Assembly (NCBI GenBank): GCA_964347325.1
Contig: CAYFYA010000004.1
Span: forward strand, 1-64,000
DNA: 64,000 nt
Direction of reading: 5' to 3'
From: JAJISG01 sp964347325
GTDB taxonomy: Archaea; Thermoplasmatota; Thermoplasmata; RBG-16-68-12; JAJISG01
Position 1 is the stretch's first letter. Each line of letters begins with the position of its first letter. A program made the position numbers and the translations under genes. Positions 51,205 to 60,051 of this stretch are shown piece by piece. The notes under the pieces are model-generated. The model ran no database searches. It was not told where the DNA came from and saw nothing but the letters and a program-made list of their open reading frames with translations.

Positions 51205-52326
51205 ATGCGACTGGCCCGTCCTGACGCCGTCTGGATATGGGGGAACGGCGTCGTCCGAGAGAACCTGGCATGGTACTATGAGGTCATGAAGGACCGCGCT
51301 CCTGCGAAGTTCCAGATATGCAAGGCTGTTGCCGTGCCGGGCCCTCTGGAGACTGCGACCACGGACGAACTCTGGCGGCTTCACGAGAGGGCGTCGGCGA
51401 GCTTCCAGGAGGTCTGGACCGCGGTAAGAGAGGGTGAAGCTTCACCGGATCCCCCTCATGCCTATCCTAATCTCCTCGACCTGAAGGTTGAACTGGCCTT
51501 CAGGATGCTCAAGGCGTGCACCTTTTGTGAGTGGAGGTGCAACGTGGACCGGAGCGCGGACAAGTTCGGCGTGTGCAAGCTCACGAGCACAAGTAGGCTC
51601 CACTCGGCCTTCCACCACTTCGGGGAGGAGAGCCCGCTGATAGGCGAGAACCAGGGGGGAAGTGGGACCATCTTCTTCTCAGGCTGCACCTTCCACTGCA
51701 CCTTCTGTCAGAACTACGACTGCTCCCTAGACCCCATGAGCGGTCGGGATATTGCCCCCCGAGAGCTGTCCGCGGTCATTGGAAGGCTCCGACGCCGCGA
51801 CGCAGCCAATGTAAACTTCGTGGGCGGAGATCCCATCCCCAACATGCACAACATCCTCGCCGCCCTGAGCACCTGCGAGGTCAACGTTCCAACGGTCTGG
51901 AACTCCAACATGTACTCCACGGAGGAGGGGATGCGGCTGCTGTTGGAGGTCACGGACTTCTGGCTCCCCGACTTCAAGTTTGGAAACGATGAGTGCGCCC
52001 GCCGCTTGGCCAGGGTCAAGGACTACTTCGGAGTCGTGAGCCGGAATCACAAGCTGGCGTATGAGAACGGGGACATGATCGTCCGACACCTGGTCATGCC
52101 CAATCACTTGGATTGCTGCACCAAGCCGGTCCTCGACTTCCTGGCGGAGGGAATGCCCGGCGTTCTCGTCAACGTCATGGACCAGTACCACCCTGCGAAC
52201 GAGGTCGTGAAGGACCCGAGGCGATGGGAGGACATCTCCAGGCGGCTGACCATCGAGGAGGTGAAGGAGGCCTGGGACTATGCTCGGGGACTGGGTCTGA
52301 ACTTCGAGCCCATCTCGACGATGTGA
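51205..52326 (+). CDS. PflX-like radical SAM protein (COG1313)
   Basis: A 373-residue radical SAM enzyme. A first cysteine group (CTFCEWRC and CKL, about 110-130) is followed by the [4Fe-4S] motif CTFHCTFCQNYDCS (CxxxCxxC, about 157-164), with GGDP as the SAM-binding loop and a TIM-barrel end. This matches COG1313 proteins annotated as PflX, related to glycyl-radical activating enzymes; no pyruvate formate-lyase is visible here and the substrate is unknown. CTTTATCC (51173-51180) lies about 28 bases upstream, fitting a leaderless ATG. A short CACCG/CGGTG hairpin follows the stop. Confidence 0.87.
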   Translation: MRLARPDAVWIWGNGVVRENLAWYYEVMKDRAPAKFQICKAVAVPGPLETATTDELWRLHERASASFQEVWTAVREGEASPDPPHAYPNLLDLKVELAFRMLKACTFCEWRCNVDRSADKFGVCKLTSTSRLHSAFHHFGEESPLIGENQGGSGTIFFSGCTFHCTFCQNYDCSLDPMSGRDIAPRELSAVIGRLRRRDAANVNFVGGDPIPNMHNILAALSTCEVNVPTVWNSNMYSTEEGMRLLLEVTDFWLPDFKFGNDECARRLARVKDYFGVVSRNHKLAYENGDMIVRHLVMPNHLDCCTKPVLDFLAEGMPGVLVNVMDQYHPANEVVKDPRRWEDISRRLTIEEVKEAWDYARGLGLNFEPISTM

Positions 52327-52419
52327 CACCGTCGTAGGCGGTGAGGCGAGACCATCCATCGCAGTGCTCAGAGCCCTGGCCATTCCCCACCTGCCCGGTT
52401 ATTATCAATCATCAAAACA

Positions 52420-52428
52420 TATTTATAG
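52420..52428 (+). promoter_or_regulatory. TATA box of the repeat-tailed membrane protein
   Basis: TATTTATAG predicts a start near 52449 and a leader of about 32 nt. It rules out the in-frame ATG at 52364. Confidence 0.55.
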
Positions 52429-52480
52429 ACCGGATGGCCTAGCGGGGTTTCCCCGGCGCTGCCGGAGAGAGGGATGGGAA

Positions 52481-53506
52481 ATGGTATTCAGCCGAGGCAG
52501 CGGAGGTTCTCTCGCGCCGAGCTGGGTGGGGCGTCCACGTCCCCTGACCCTGCATTCCGATCGCCAGGGCCTTTACAGCTACGATCCCGATGCTCAGAAC
52601 CTCTTCCCACGGAAGAAGGCGTACTCCTTTTGGTCAGCTGTGAAGTACATCCTCATTCTCTCCCTCATGCTCTGGTGGATCCCGACCTTCGGCCAGATGA
52701 TCGCAGGTTACGTCGGCGGCAGAAAGGCAGGCAATCACTGGGTGGCCGCACTGGCGGCCTTCTTCCCGGTAGCCATCATCTGGACCCTGTCTCTTATCGT
52801 TCAGGCCATGGGAGTCCACCCCGAGCTTGCCAACCTCATCGCGCTGCCCGCTTCCTTGGCCTACGCCATCGGGGACGCCATCCCCATATTCGAGGCCACC
52901 ATTCGATTCCTCGTGGCCTACGTCACTTCCTTCGCCATGGCCCTGAGAGAGACGGTAAGCATGGGCATGAACGGCTACCTGGTAACCATCATCTTCGCGT
53001 ACATAGGTGGCCTCATCGCGGATCAGGCCCTGCGGGAGCGGAAGGTGGAAGCGGAGTCGGAGGAGGCCCAGCTAGCCCTCCCGCCTGCGATTCCCAGCTA
53101 TCAGCCCATCCAGTACCTCCCTGTTCGGTCGCGCCTGCCCTTGGTGGCTGGGCCGACAGGCTGGTACACCGCCTACAAGGATAGGTACGACCACCTACGT
53201 CGCATCCCTGTCTCTCCTTACGGCTACGAGGAGGAACCCTCTGAGGTGTACGAGTACCCGACGAGGAGGCCCGCTCAACGTCGAGTCGACGAGGTCTACC
53301 CGCCCGAGGAAGTTTATAGACGGCCCCACCGAGAACCCTACAGGAGGCCAACCCGAGAGCCGTACCGGAAACCCTACCGGGAACCCTACCGAGAGAGGGA
53401 GGTCCAAGAGCCGCCCCCACCTGGTCCGAGAACTCTGGGTCGAGAGGAACTCATAAAGCGGCTAGTAGAGAGGGCACTCCGGGAGTACGACCGGTCCATT
53501 CGCTGA
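52481..53506 (+). CDS. Polytopic membrane protein with arginine-proline-tyrosine repeat tail
   Basis: A 341-residue protein with a short N-terminal cytoplasmic stretch and about four transmembrane helices (near 54-78, 84-110, 120-140 and 160-195). A long cytoplasmic tail is very rich in Arg, Pro, Tyr and Glu. The tail contains tandem REPYR-type repeats (about 281-312), and a short charged helix ends the protein. I recognise no family. The tail could bind nucleic acid, or a partner with an SH3- or WW-like groove; both are guesses. The ATG at 52481 is the first after the TATA box. Confidence 0.75.
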   Translation: MVFSRGSGGSLAPSWVGRPRPLTLHSDRQGLYSYDPDAQNLFPRKKAYSFWSAVKYILILSLMLWWIPTFGQMIAGYVGGRKAGNHWVAALAAFFPVAIIWTLSLIVQAMGVHPELANLIALPASLAYAIGDAIPIFEATIRFLVAYVTSFAMALRETVSMGMNGYLVTIIFAYIGGLIADQALRERKVEAESEEAQLALPPAIPSYQPIQYLPVRSRLPLVAGPTGWYTAYKDRYDHLRRIPVSPYGYEEEPSEVYEYPTRRPAQRRVDEVYPPEEVYRRPHREPYRRPTREPYRKPYREPYREREVQEPPPPGPRTLGREELIKRLVERALREYDRSIR

Positions 53507-53566
53507 CGCCAGATAATCACCGGCCGAACGAAACATTGATTAGCCACACGCATCTGCTTGAACTGG

Positions 53567-53887
53567 ATGTTCTGCATCAAGTGCGGCTCCCTCATGTACC
53601 CAGAGGAGGGGAATCTGGTTTGCCATCGGGAGGGTTGCGGCTTCATCCGGGGCCTCACTGAGGAGGACAACGCCCTGTCGAGGATCGCAACGCCCGCCAA
53701 GGAGGAGCGCCCAGAACCCCTGATCTTGGAGGAGATCGTGGAGACCCTGCCCAAGACTAGGATCGAGTGCCCCAATTGTGGCAACTTCGAGGCGATGTGG
53801 TACATGAGGCAGACTAGAGCATCGGATGAGCCGGAGACCCGGATCTATCGCTGTGTTAGGTGCAGTCACACGTGGCGGGAATACTAG
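53567..53887 (+). CDS. tfs: Transcription factor S (TFS)
   Basis: A 106-residue archaeal TFIIS homologue that rescues arrested RNA polymerase by stimulating cleavage of the nascent RNA. It has an N-terminal zinc ribbon (CIKCGS and CHREGC) and a C-terminal zinc ribbon (CPNCGN and CVRCSHTW). The catalytic acidic pair DE in RASDEPETRIY is inserted through the polymerase funnel. The ATG at 53567 gives the standard MFCIKCG N-terminus; TTG three codons upstream is unlikely. Confidence 0.95.
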   Translation: MFCIKCGSLMYPEEGNLVCHREGCGFIRGLTEEDNALSRIATPAKEERPEPLILEEIVETLPKTRIECPNCGNFEAMWYMRQTRASDEPETRIYRCVRCSHTWREY

Positions 53888-53985
53888 CTGGCTCTGAGAT
53901 ACAAGCAGTTGTATTATAATCAGTGAATAAATTATGAATAGCTTTATTATCGGACCATCATTAGGGATTCGACTGGGGGAGCAGG

Positions 53986-54723
53986 ATGTTCGACTCGAAG
54001 ATAAGGTCTGAAGTCCTACGGGAGGTCACCGACGTGATCTCCACCTTAGTGGACGAGGTCAAATTTAACATGGCTACGGACTCCATCACGGTGAGGGCTG
54101 TTGACCCCGCCCACGTCGCCATGGTGGACATGACGGTGGAGAAGGGGGCCTTTGAGGAGTACAAGGCGGACCAGGGCGAGCTGGGCATTGACCTCGACAA
54201 GGTCAAGGAAGTACTGCGTCTGGCGAAAGTTGGTGACGTCATCAGCCTTGACCACGATGAGGACAGGAATCGCCTGGTGTGTCACGTCGGTAACATCACC
54301 CGCCAGATGTCCCTGGTGGACACCGCGGGAATGTCGGATCCCAAGGTGCCCAACTTGGACCTCCCGGCGAAGGTCGTCGTCAGGACCGATGAGCTCCGGC
54401 AGGGTATCAAGGCGTCCGAGAGCGTCTCCGATCACATCGCCCTCATCGCTTCGTCCGACGGATTCGAGATGGTGTCGGAAGGAGATGCGGACACGGTGCG
54501 GCTGGACCTGCCCAAAGACCTGTTGGACGAGCTCCAGTGCAAGGAGAAGGTCAGGTCGTTGTTTCCCCTGGACTACTTCTCGAACATGGTGAAGGCCATC
54601 AGCTCGGCCTCCACAGTCACGATCTTCCTTGGCAACGACTACCCCGTGAGGATGGAATTCGAACTCGCTGGGGAGAAGGGAAAGGCTACCTATCTGCTCG
54701 CCCCGAGGATTGAAAGCCAATAG
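53986..54723 (+). CDS. pcn: DNA polymerase sliding clamp (PCNA)
   Basis: A 245-residue PCNA monomer; three form the ring that tethers replicative polymerases and repair enzymes. Both repeat domains are visible (about 1-118 and 125-245), each with the clamp fold's paired strands. MATDSITVRAVDPAHVAMVDM in the first domain is the family's most conserved segment, and YLLAPRIES ends the last strand. The interdomain connecting loop lies around residues 115-128. CTTTATTATC (53942-53951) and a GGGGGAG ribosome site lie upstream. Confidence 0.96.
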   Translation: MFDSKIRSEVLREVTDVISTLVDEVKFNMATDSITVRAVDPAHVAMVDMTVEKGAFEEYKADQGELGIDLDKVKEVLRLAKVGDVISLDHDEDRNRLVCHVGNITRQMSLVDTAGMSDPKVPNLDLPAKVVVRTDELRQGIKASESVSDHIALIASSDGFEMVSEGDADTVRLDLPKDLLDELQCKEKVRSLFPLDYFSNMVKAISSASTVTIFLGNDYPVRMEFELAGEKGKATYLLAPRIESQ

Positions 54724-54806
54724 TCTCCCTATCACCCCACTGGCTTCCCTGAACCCCCCGTTGGGCCCTCGCCACTAGATGGACGCCCTCTCGTATCGCC
54801 ATCAAC

Positions 54807-55790
54807 CTAGACAAATAAGCTGAAAGCTGTAACACTCAGGAACGCGAAGGCAGCGGACGCTGGAATGGTAATTAACCAGGTGAAGACGATCTCCCGAACC
54901 ACTCGCCAACGGACGGCGGAGAAGCGACGTGCAGCACCGACGCCAATAATGCTGCCCGAGACCGTTTGCGTCGTGCTGAGGGGGAACCCCAGTTGGGAGC
55001 TGGCTATGACGACCGCGGCTGCGCCAGTCTCCGCGGCAAATCCCTGGTAAGGGCGTAGCTCGGTCACCTTGAAACCCATGGTACGCACGATCCGCCACCC
55101 ACCGAAGAAGGTCCCTGCAGCCAGGAAGGTGACTGCCAGGAACCGGATCTCCAGCGTCACCTCCAGCCGACCGGTGGCCCCCGCATGCGCAAAGATCAGG
55201 GCGGCCATCAGCCCGGCGCTCTTCATCGCATCGTTGGCACCGTGAGAAACGGAGAAGAAGAAGGATGACCCAATCTGGGCACGACCGAATACCCGATTCA
55301 CACGAGCGGCCGCCATGCGCTTTGCGATATGGAGGACCACGATTACCAGCCCGCCGCCAACGATGAACGCGATCAAGGGAGCGGAGGCCATGGGGATGAG
55401 CACCTTTTGGAGTGTTGAACCCACTCGGACGGCTTCGAAACCCGCCACAGCGATGCCCCCACCGATGAGGGCACCCACGAGGACCTGCGTCTCCGAGATA
55501 GGGATTCCCCTGATGTATGTGTAGACGTCGAAGGCCAGGGCGCCCACGATGATGGCCACAACGAAAGGTGCAGTAACGATTTCCGGGGGGACAATGCCCT
55601 CTCCCAGGGTCCTGGCCACTGCTTCACCGAATAACACGCCAACGAAGTTCCCAGCGGTGGCCAACGCCACGGCGGCGAGAGGTTTGAGTACGCGGGATCC
55701 GACCACGGTGGATATGGCGTTCGCTGCGTCCGTGAACCCGCTCCAGAAGGTCCAGACAATGAGGAGTCCAAAGGCGGCGACGAACCACAA
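54807..55790 (-). CDS. pit: PiT-family phosphate permease
   Basis: A 327-residue inorganic phosphate transporter of the PiT family, with about ten helices in two repeats. The repeated family motif appears as GFTDAANAISTVVGSR near the N-terminus and SHGANDAMKSAG in the second half. The start is a TTG with no close ATG; GGGAGG lies about 14 bases upstream, so a slightly longer start is possible. The gene is 27 bases downstream of the DUF47 gene, the usual pairing for regulated phosphate uptake. Confidence 0.93.
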   Translation of the reverse strand: MWFVAAFGLLIVWTFWSGFTDAANAISTVVGSRVLKPLAAVALATAGNFVGVLFGEAVARTLGEGIVPPEIVTAPFVVAIIVGALAFDVYTYIRGIPISETQVLVGALIGGGIAVAGFEAVRVGSTLQKVLIPMASAPLIAFIVGGGLVIVVLHIAKRMAAARVNRVFGRAQIGSSFFFSVSHGANDAMKSAGLMAALIFAHAGATGRLEVTLEIRFLAVTFLAAGTFFGGWRIVRTMGFKVTELRPYQGFAAETGAAAVVIASSQLGFPLSTTQTVSGSIIGVGAARRFSAVRWRVVREIVFTWLITIPASAAFAFLSVTAFSLFV

Positions 55791-55817
55791 ATCGAGGGCC
55801 GTAAGGAACCTCCCGTC

Positions 55818-56447
55818 TCAGCGATACTTGATGGCGATGTCACTGAGGTGGTCCGCCACGTCTTCGCAGTAGTCCGTGGCCAGCTCCATCTTCTCGTAGA
55901 TGTCCTTGAGCTTGATGACAGTCAAAGCGTCGTTGCCGTTGAAGAGGTCTGCCACGGCCTCGTTAAGGACATCGTCGGCCAGGTTTTCAAGCCGGTTTAT
56001 CTCCATAGACAGCGTCTCCACCTTGGACCAGTTCTTCCGGTCCCGTATGAGGCCGATGGCGATGTTGATGTGATCGCAGGCTTCCTGGATGATTCTGGAG
56101 AGCTCCACCATGGGAGGCGTCGTTGCTTTCACCTTGTACAGGTCCAACCGAACGGCCGCAGCGTAGATCATGTCCACCACATTGTCCATGTTCGAGGCCA
56201 GGGCCGAGATGTCCTCGCGATCGATGGGCGTGATGAAGGTGCGATTGAGGGCCACGAAGATTTCGTGGACAGCCGCGTCCCCCTCATGCTCGATATCCTT
56301 TAGGGCTCTTCTCTTCCACTCAACGTCCCTAAAGTCGTGGACGAGATCATTGAGAGCTTCTGCCCCCTTGGCCAGCACCTTCCCGACCTCTGCAAGCAGC
56401 TCATAGAACCGTTTCTCCTGTGGGACAATCCACTCCTTCAGGCCCAT
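55818..56447 (-). CDS. DUF47 phosphate transport accessory protein
   Basis: A 209-residue all-helical DUF47 (PhoU-like, COG1392) protein, with the family's EGDAAVHEIFVALNRTFITPIDREDI segment (about 54-79) and the acidic helix CEDVADHL near the end, of the sort that binds metals in PhoU. Such proteins gate PiT permeases. It precedes the permease in the operon. GTAATATAAT lies about 33 bases upstream, so the transcript is almost leaderless. Confidence 0.93.
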   Translation of the reverse strand: MGLKEWIVPQEKRFYELLAEVGKVLAKGAEALNDLVHDFRDVEWKRRALKDIEHEGDAAVHEIFVALNRTFITPIDREDISALASNMDNVVDMIYAAAVRLDLYKVKATTPPMVELSRIIQEACDHINIAIGLIRDRKNWSKVETLSMEINRLENLADDVLNEAVADLFNGNDALTVIKLKDIYEKMELATDYCEDVADHLSDIAIKYR

Positions 56448-56474
56448 GTCTATCGGTGCAGCGAGTAGAACTCC

Positions 56475-56560
56475 GTAATATAATGACTACTCAGGCGGAG
56501 GCATTGCTATATAGTATAAATAGATAGAGCTAGTCACGCTCAGACCACGGCAAATAATAT
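56475..56560. promoter_or_regulatory. Divergent phosphate-uptake promoter region
   Basis: Three TATA-like elements lie here: GTAATATAAT (56475-56484) for the minus-strand DUF47 gene, and CTATATAGTATAAATAG (56507-56523) and CAAATAATAT (56551-56560) for the plus-strand AbrB-PhoU gene. Both transcripts would be close to leaderless. The AbrB-PhoU protein may bind here, a usual autoregulatory arrangement. Confidence 0.5.
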
Positions 56561-56577
56561 GGAGACGTGATAGATCT

Positions 56578-57579
56578 ATGGAAACTCGGAAGATCCAGAT
56601 GACTGGGGGTGCGACGTACACGGTGTCTCTCCCGAAGCCTTGGGCGAAGGAAATGAAGCTCCAGCCAGGAGATACGGTCTTCTTCGAACACCTAGGGGAC
56701 GCCCTGGTGCTCCGAGTGGGGAGGGGAGAGCGGCCGGCGCCCCGCAGTAAGGTCCTTCCTGTAGACCGAGGCGAGGCGAGAGAACACATGCTTCGCAAAC
56801 TCATCGGAGCCTACGTGACGGGCTGCCAGCTTATCGAGCTTAGATTCCCAGCTGAGAAGGCTGCAATGGCGCGAAAGGTTGCCCGCGAGTTCACTCGCAT
56901 GGTCATCGGGGCTGAGGTGGTGGAGGAGACGGGAGGACGGGTGCTGATTCAGGACCTGGCGAACCCTATGGAACTCTCGCCCGATAAGTGCCTACGGCGC
57001 ATGTACATGACCGTCCGCTCCATGGCCGAAGACTCCGTCAGGTCCCTGGGATCGGGAGACACCCGACAGGCGCTTGACGTCCCACCAAGGGATCAAGACA
57101 TCGATCGTCTATACTGGATGGTGGCGAAACAGTATCACTTGGCGGTCACAGATCCGAGCTACATGGTGGCCTACGCCCTCCGGGAAAAGCTCCACTACTT
57201 CAGTGCTGTGGCCAAGCTTTTGGAGCGCATCGGAGACCACACAGAGAAGATTGCCCTGGCCGTCCTCCAACTGGAGGGGCAGACACCGGAGGCCTCCTTC
57301 CAGGCGGAAGTGGAGGAAGCAGTCCGCCTCGCGCTGGGCATCTTGGAGGGGGCTTTCGCGGCTCTTATGTCCGACGACCTGGATCTGGCGAACGAAGCCC
57401 TCGACGAGTCGAAGGCTCTGGGCAAGCTCGTTGAAGGGCTGTCCAAGAGGGTCAGGGACGCGGAAGCAGACCAACTCCTCCCCCTGGCTACGGTCGTCGA
57501 CAGTATCGGTCGAATCGGCGGCTACTCCTCCGACATCGCGGAGGTTGCTATCAATGGAGTCATTGGACGAGAGGAGTGA
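56578..57579 (+). CDS. AbrB-PhoU fusion phosphate regulator
   Basis: A 333-residue protein with an N-terminal SpoVT/AbrB DNA-binding strand swap (about 1-45, opening with the GGATYTVSLPKPWA hairpin and KLQPGDTV) fused to a PhoU-like helical domain (about 115-333). It acts as a phosphate-responsive transcription regulator in archaea, here divergent from the PiT-DUF47 pair. It carries SLPKxW, the SpoVT-type signature, at the expected place. The ATG follows a TATA-like element at leaderless distance. Confidence 0.93.
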   Translation: METRKIQMTGGATYTVSLPKPWAKEMKLQPGDTVFFEHLGDALVLRVGRGERPAPRSKVLPVDRGEAREHMLRKLIGAYVTGCQLIELRFPAEKAAMARKVAREFTRMVIGAEVVEETGGRVLIQDLANPMELSPDKCLRRMYMTVRSMAEDSVRSLGSGDTRQALDVPPRDQDIDRLYWMVAKQYHLAVTDPSYMVAYALREKLHYFSAVAKLLERIGDHTEKIALAVLQLEGQTPEASFQAEVEEAVRLALGILEGAFAALMSDDLDLANEALDESKALGKLVEGLSKRVRDAEADQLLPLATVVDSIGRIGGYSSDIAEVAINGVIGREE

Positions 57580-57585
57580 CGACGC

Positions 57586-58932
57586 TCAGCCCAGGTCGCC
57601 CAGGTCGAAGCCGCCCGCCTTCATCTGCTTCAGGAGCTGGCGACGCATCTTCCGGTTTCCCGCCAGACCGCGGATAGCCTTCCGAGAGGCGTTGTAGTAC
57701 TTCAGAAGCTCCTTCACGCGCTTCGGATCGGTTCCGCTCCCCCTGGCAATCCGCAGGATCCTAGACGACTTGATGACCTTGGGGTCCTCCTTCTCCTCCT
57801 CCGTCATGGAGTCCATGATGAATCTGAAGGATCGTAGCTTCCGTTGAGTATCCTCCAGCTGCTCCTCCGACAGGGTGCCGGACATCCCGGGGAGCATGCT
57901 GAAGAGCTTGGAAAGGGGTCCCATCTTTGTCAGGGCCTCCATCTGGTCGTACATCTCCCGAAGGGTGAAGCGGCCCGAGAGTATCTTCTTGGCTGTCTCC
58001 TCCATCTGCTCCTGGTCCAGCGCTTCCTGGGCCCTCTCCAGCAAGGACTGGAGATCGCCCATGCCCAGAAGCCGGGATATGAAGCGTGGGGGGTCGAACT
58101 TCTCCAGCTCATCGATCTTCTCCCCCACGCCTATGAAAATGATGGGAGCATCGGTCTCCGCCACGGCGCTCAGGGCCCCTCCACCTTTGGCCGTGCCGTC
58201 TAGCTTCGTCAGGATGACTGCAGTGACCCCCACCGCTTCGTGAAAGGCCTTGGCCTGCGGGCCAGCCTGCTGACCCGTGGAGGCGTCAAGCACGAGAATG
58301 GTCTCATCCGGTCTGACTGTCTTGGAAAGGGCTTTGATCTCCTCGATGAGGTCCTTCTCCAGGGAGTGGCGACCACTGGAGTCGACGATTACGATGTCCT
58401 GATCTCCCAGCTGTCGCAGACCTTCCTTAGCGACCTTGATGGCATTCTTCTGTTTGGAATCCCCGTAGAAGGGGGCCTCCAGCTGCTGGGCCAGTTGCCA
58501 GAGTTGATCGTAGGCCGCCGGCCTGTGGGTGTCCGCCTGCAGTAGGCCAACCTTGAGGCCTTTCCTCTGGAGCCACTTGCCGAGCTTCGCCACCGTGGTG
58601 GTCTTCCCCTGCCCGTAGAGGCCGACCATGAGGACCCTCTGCTTGCCAAGCTTGAGCTCCCTCGTCTTGCCGAGGATTGCCACCAGCTCCTCGTAGACGA
58701 TGCGTATTACGTGTTCCCTCCCGCTCATCCCAGCGGGAGGCTTCTCCGCCAGGGCCCTCTCCTCGACGCGCCGGCTGAGCCCGAGGGCCATCTCCACCTC
58801 AACATCGGCCTGCAGGAGGGCCCTTTGGAGATCCCGAACTACCTCCTTCACCAGCCTCTCGTCAACGTGAGACGCCCTCGCTATCTTCCTGAGGATTGCG
58901 CGGAGGGATCCGCCCAGCTTCTCCAGAACCAT
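57586..58932 (-). CDS. srp54: Signal recognition particle 54 kDa protein
   Basis: A 448-residue SRP54 GTPase that binds 7S RNA and signal sequences and docks with FtsY. The N domain (about 1-85) is followed by the G domain with P-loop GLYGQGKTTT (about 105-114), DTHRPAAYDQL, the Asp-x-x-Gly-like VDSSGRHS, and TKLDGTAKGGG. A methionine-rich M domain closes it (about 300-448). The P-loop is slightly unusual, with Tyr-Gly-Gln-Gly where GIQGSGK is common. It converges with the AbrB-PhoU gene, 6 bases apart. Confidence 0.95.
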   Translation of the reverse strand: MVLEKLGGSLRAILRKIARASHVDERLVKEVVRDLQRALLQADVEVEMALGLSRRVEERALAEKPPAGMSGREHVIRIVYEELVAILGKTRELKLGKQRVLMVGLYGQGKTTTVAKLGKWLQRKGLKVGLLQADTHRPAAYDQLWQLAQQLEAPFYGDSKQKNAIKVAKEGLRQLGDQDIVIVDSSGRHSLEKDLIEEIKALSKTVRPDETILVLDASTGQQAGPQAKAFHEAVGVTAVILTKLDGTAKGGGALSAVAETDAPIIFIGVGEKIDELEKFDPPRFISRLLGMGDLQSLLERAQEALDQEQMEETAKKILSGRFTLREMYDQMEALTKMGPLSKLFSMLPGMSGTLSEEQLEDTQRKLRSFRFIMDSMTEEEKEDPKVIKSSRILRIARGSGTDPKRVKELLKYYNASRKAIRGLAGNRKMRRQLLKQMKAGGFDLGDLG

Positions 58933-58955
58933 TCAGACCACCATGCCGGCCCGTG

Positions 58956-58965
58956 CTATATTAAG
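58956..58965 (-). promoter_or_regulatory. TATA box of srp54
   Basis: CTTAATATAG on the minus strand, centred about 28 bases before the srp54 ATG, at leaderless spacing. Confidence 0.55.
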
Positions 58966-58984
58966 ATGACTGGCCAGGCAGTGC

Positions 58985-59070
58985 CCTCGTGTCGTAAGAA
59001 GAAAACAGGGAGAGGGCCAGCTTTGTCAGAAGGGATGGGATGCACTCTAACGCACTAGCCCAGTCTCCCC
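58985..59070 (-). ncRNA. Candidate small RNA upstream of srp54
   Basis: Two TATA-like elements (59092-59099 TATATAAG and 59109-59117 TGTATAATA) face the srp54 side, and a start near 59070 is predicted. The next 85 bases hold no long open reading frame, and a minus-strand T-rich run (TGTTTTCTTCTT) lies at the far end. No box C/D pair or known RNA fold is clear. Weak evidence. Confidence 0.3.
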
Positions 59071-59131
59071 CACGAGATTATGCTTCATTTTCTATATAAG
59101 CGTTTTCATGTATAATACAGTCTGGCAGCAA

Positions 59132-60001
59132 TCAGAGGTAGCCTGACTTCTGCAGGATCATGAGGTCCTCGGTGCTGAGTTTTTCGCCCTTCTTGAACCT
59201 CTCGTAGATCTCCTTCGCCTCTCTTTTGGCACTGACTTCCTCCTTCCTGAAGCGTGCCTGGACTGCCTTGGCGCGGATTCCGTGGATGATCTTGTCGTAG
59301 TCGTGAACCTGGCGGATGAAGTCGATGTGCTTCTGGTGCTCCTCATCGGCCACCATCTTGGTCTTGATGAATTCCTCCTGGGCCTTGTCAGCCTCTCGGC
59401 GACGTTCATCCCCCTCCTCGTAGAGGGAGACCATGGCATCGTGGTGTACCTGGGCCTCCTCAGCCTTCTGGCCAACTTCGGCGTGAAAGGCTTCCGCCTT
59501 CTCCTTCGCCTCGTCGATCTTCTGTTGCTGGGCGACGACGTCAGAGTCCCCCTGAAGCTCCTTCTCCCGTTTCTCTATCCCCTCCTGGAGCTGCGTGATC
59601 TGCTCGACGAGATCCCTCTCCTTGTCCACGGCCAGGACGGAGGTCTGTTGACGGAACTCCAGCCCCCTCAGGTCTCTCTTTAGCTTGTCCAGGGGAACTC
59701 CACCTCTGGGGACCTTCCTCCTCTTTATCCTGTTCATCTCGTCGAGGAGTTCGGCCACCCTCCTGTTCCACTTGTCTCGCTGCGCTTTGGCAGCCTTGAC
59801 CTCCTCGTTGAGCCTGTCCCGCTCCGTTTTGTGCTCGGACGCCTTCCCCAGAAGTTCCCTCACGGCAGCGTTGAGGCTGTCCCTCTTCTGTATCCACTCC
59901 TTGGTCTTGTCGTTGAGCTCGTCTCGCCGACGGCGGTGGTTTTCCGCCTGGGAGTTGGCCTTCTCCCTCTTTTCATCGAGCTCTTGTAGCAATTCAGGCA
60001 T
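59132..60001 (-). CDS. Archaeal coiled-coil protein (COG1340-like)
   Basis: A 289-residue protein that is one long coiled coil, with heptad-rich Glu/Lys/Arg sequence almost end to end and a short break near 100-115 (KRRKVPRGG). It matches COG1340, an archaeal family sometimes labelled phosphoserine phosphatase, a label not supported by any phosphatase motif here. The C-terminus (KGEKLSTEDLMILQKSGYL) is the family's conserved end. The ATG at 60001 is set by the TATA box at 60034-60043; an in-frame start 66 bases upstream would precede it. Confidence 0.87.
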   Translation of the reverse strand: MPELLQELDEKREKANSQAENHRRRRDELNDKTKEWIQKRDSLNAAVRELLGKASEHKTERDRLNEEVKAAKAQRDKWNRRVAELLDEMNRIKRRKVPRGGVPLDKLKRDLRGLEFRQQTSVLAVDKERDLVEQITQLQEGIEKREKELQGDSDVVAQQQKIDEAKEKAEAFHAEVGQKAEEAQVHHDAMVSLYEEGDERRREADKAQEEFIKTKMVADEEHQKHIDFIRQVHDYDKIIHGIRAKAVQARFRKEEVSAKREAKEIYERFKKGEKLSTEDLMILQKSGYL

Positions 60002-60033
60002 GGGACTGGCTCGGGACACAACCCTGCCGGTGG

Positions 60034-60043
60034 TTAATATAAT
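60034..60043 (-). promoter_or_regulatory. TATA box of the COG1340-like gene
   Basis: ATTATATTAA on the minus strand predicts a start near 60014, with a leader of about 13 nt. Confidence 0.5.
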
Positions 60044-60051
60044 TTGTCCGC

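Noticed and set aside
53300..53400. Short tandem DNA repeats considered as a CRISPR-like or mobile array
   Set aside because: The repeats are in frame, encode REPYR units, are too short and have no spacers.
59132..60001. Phosphoserine phosphatase label for the coiled-coil protein
   Set aside because: There is no HAD motif or phosphatase site; the whole chain is coiled coil, as in COG1340.
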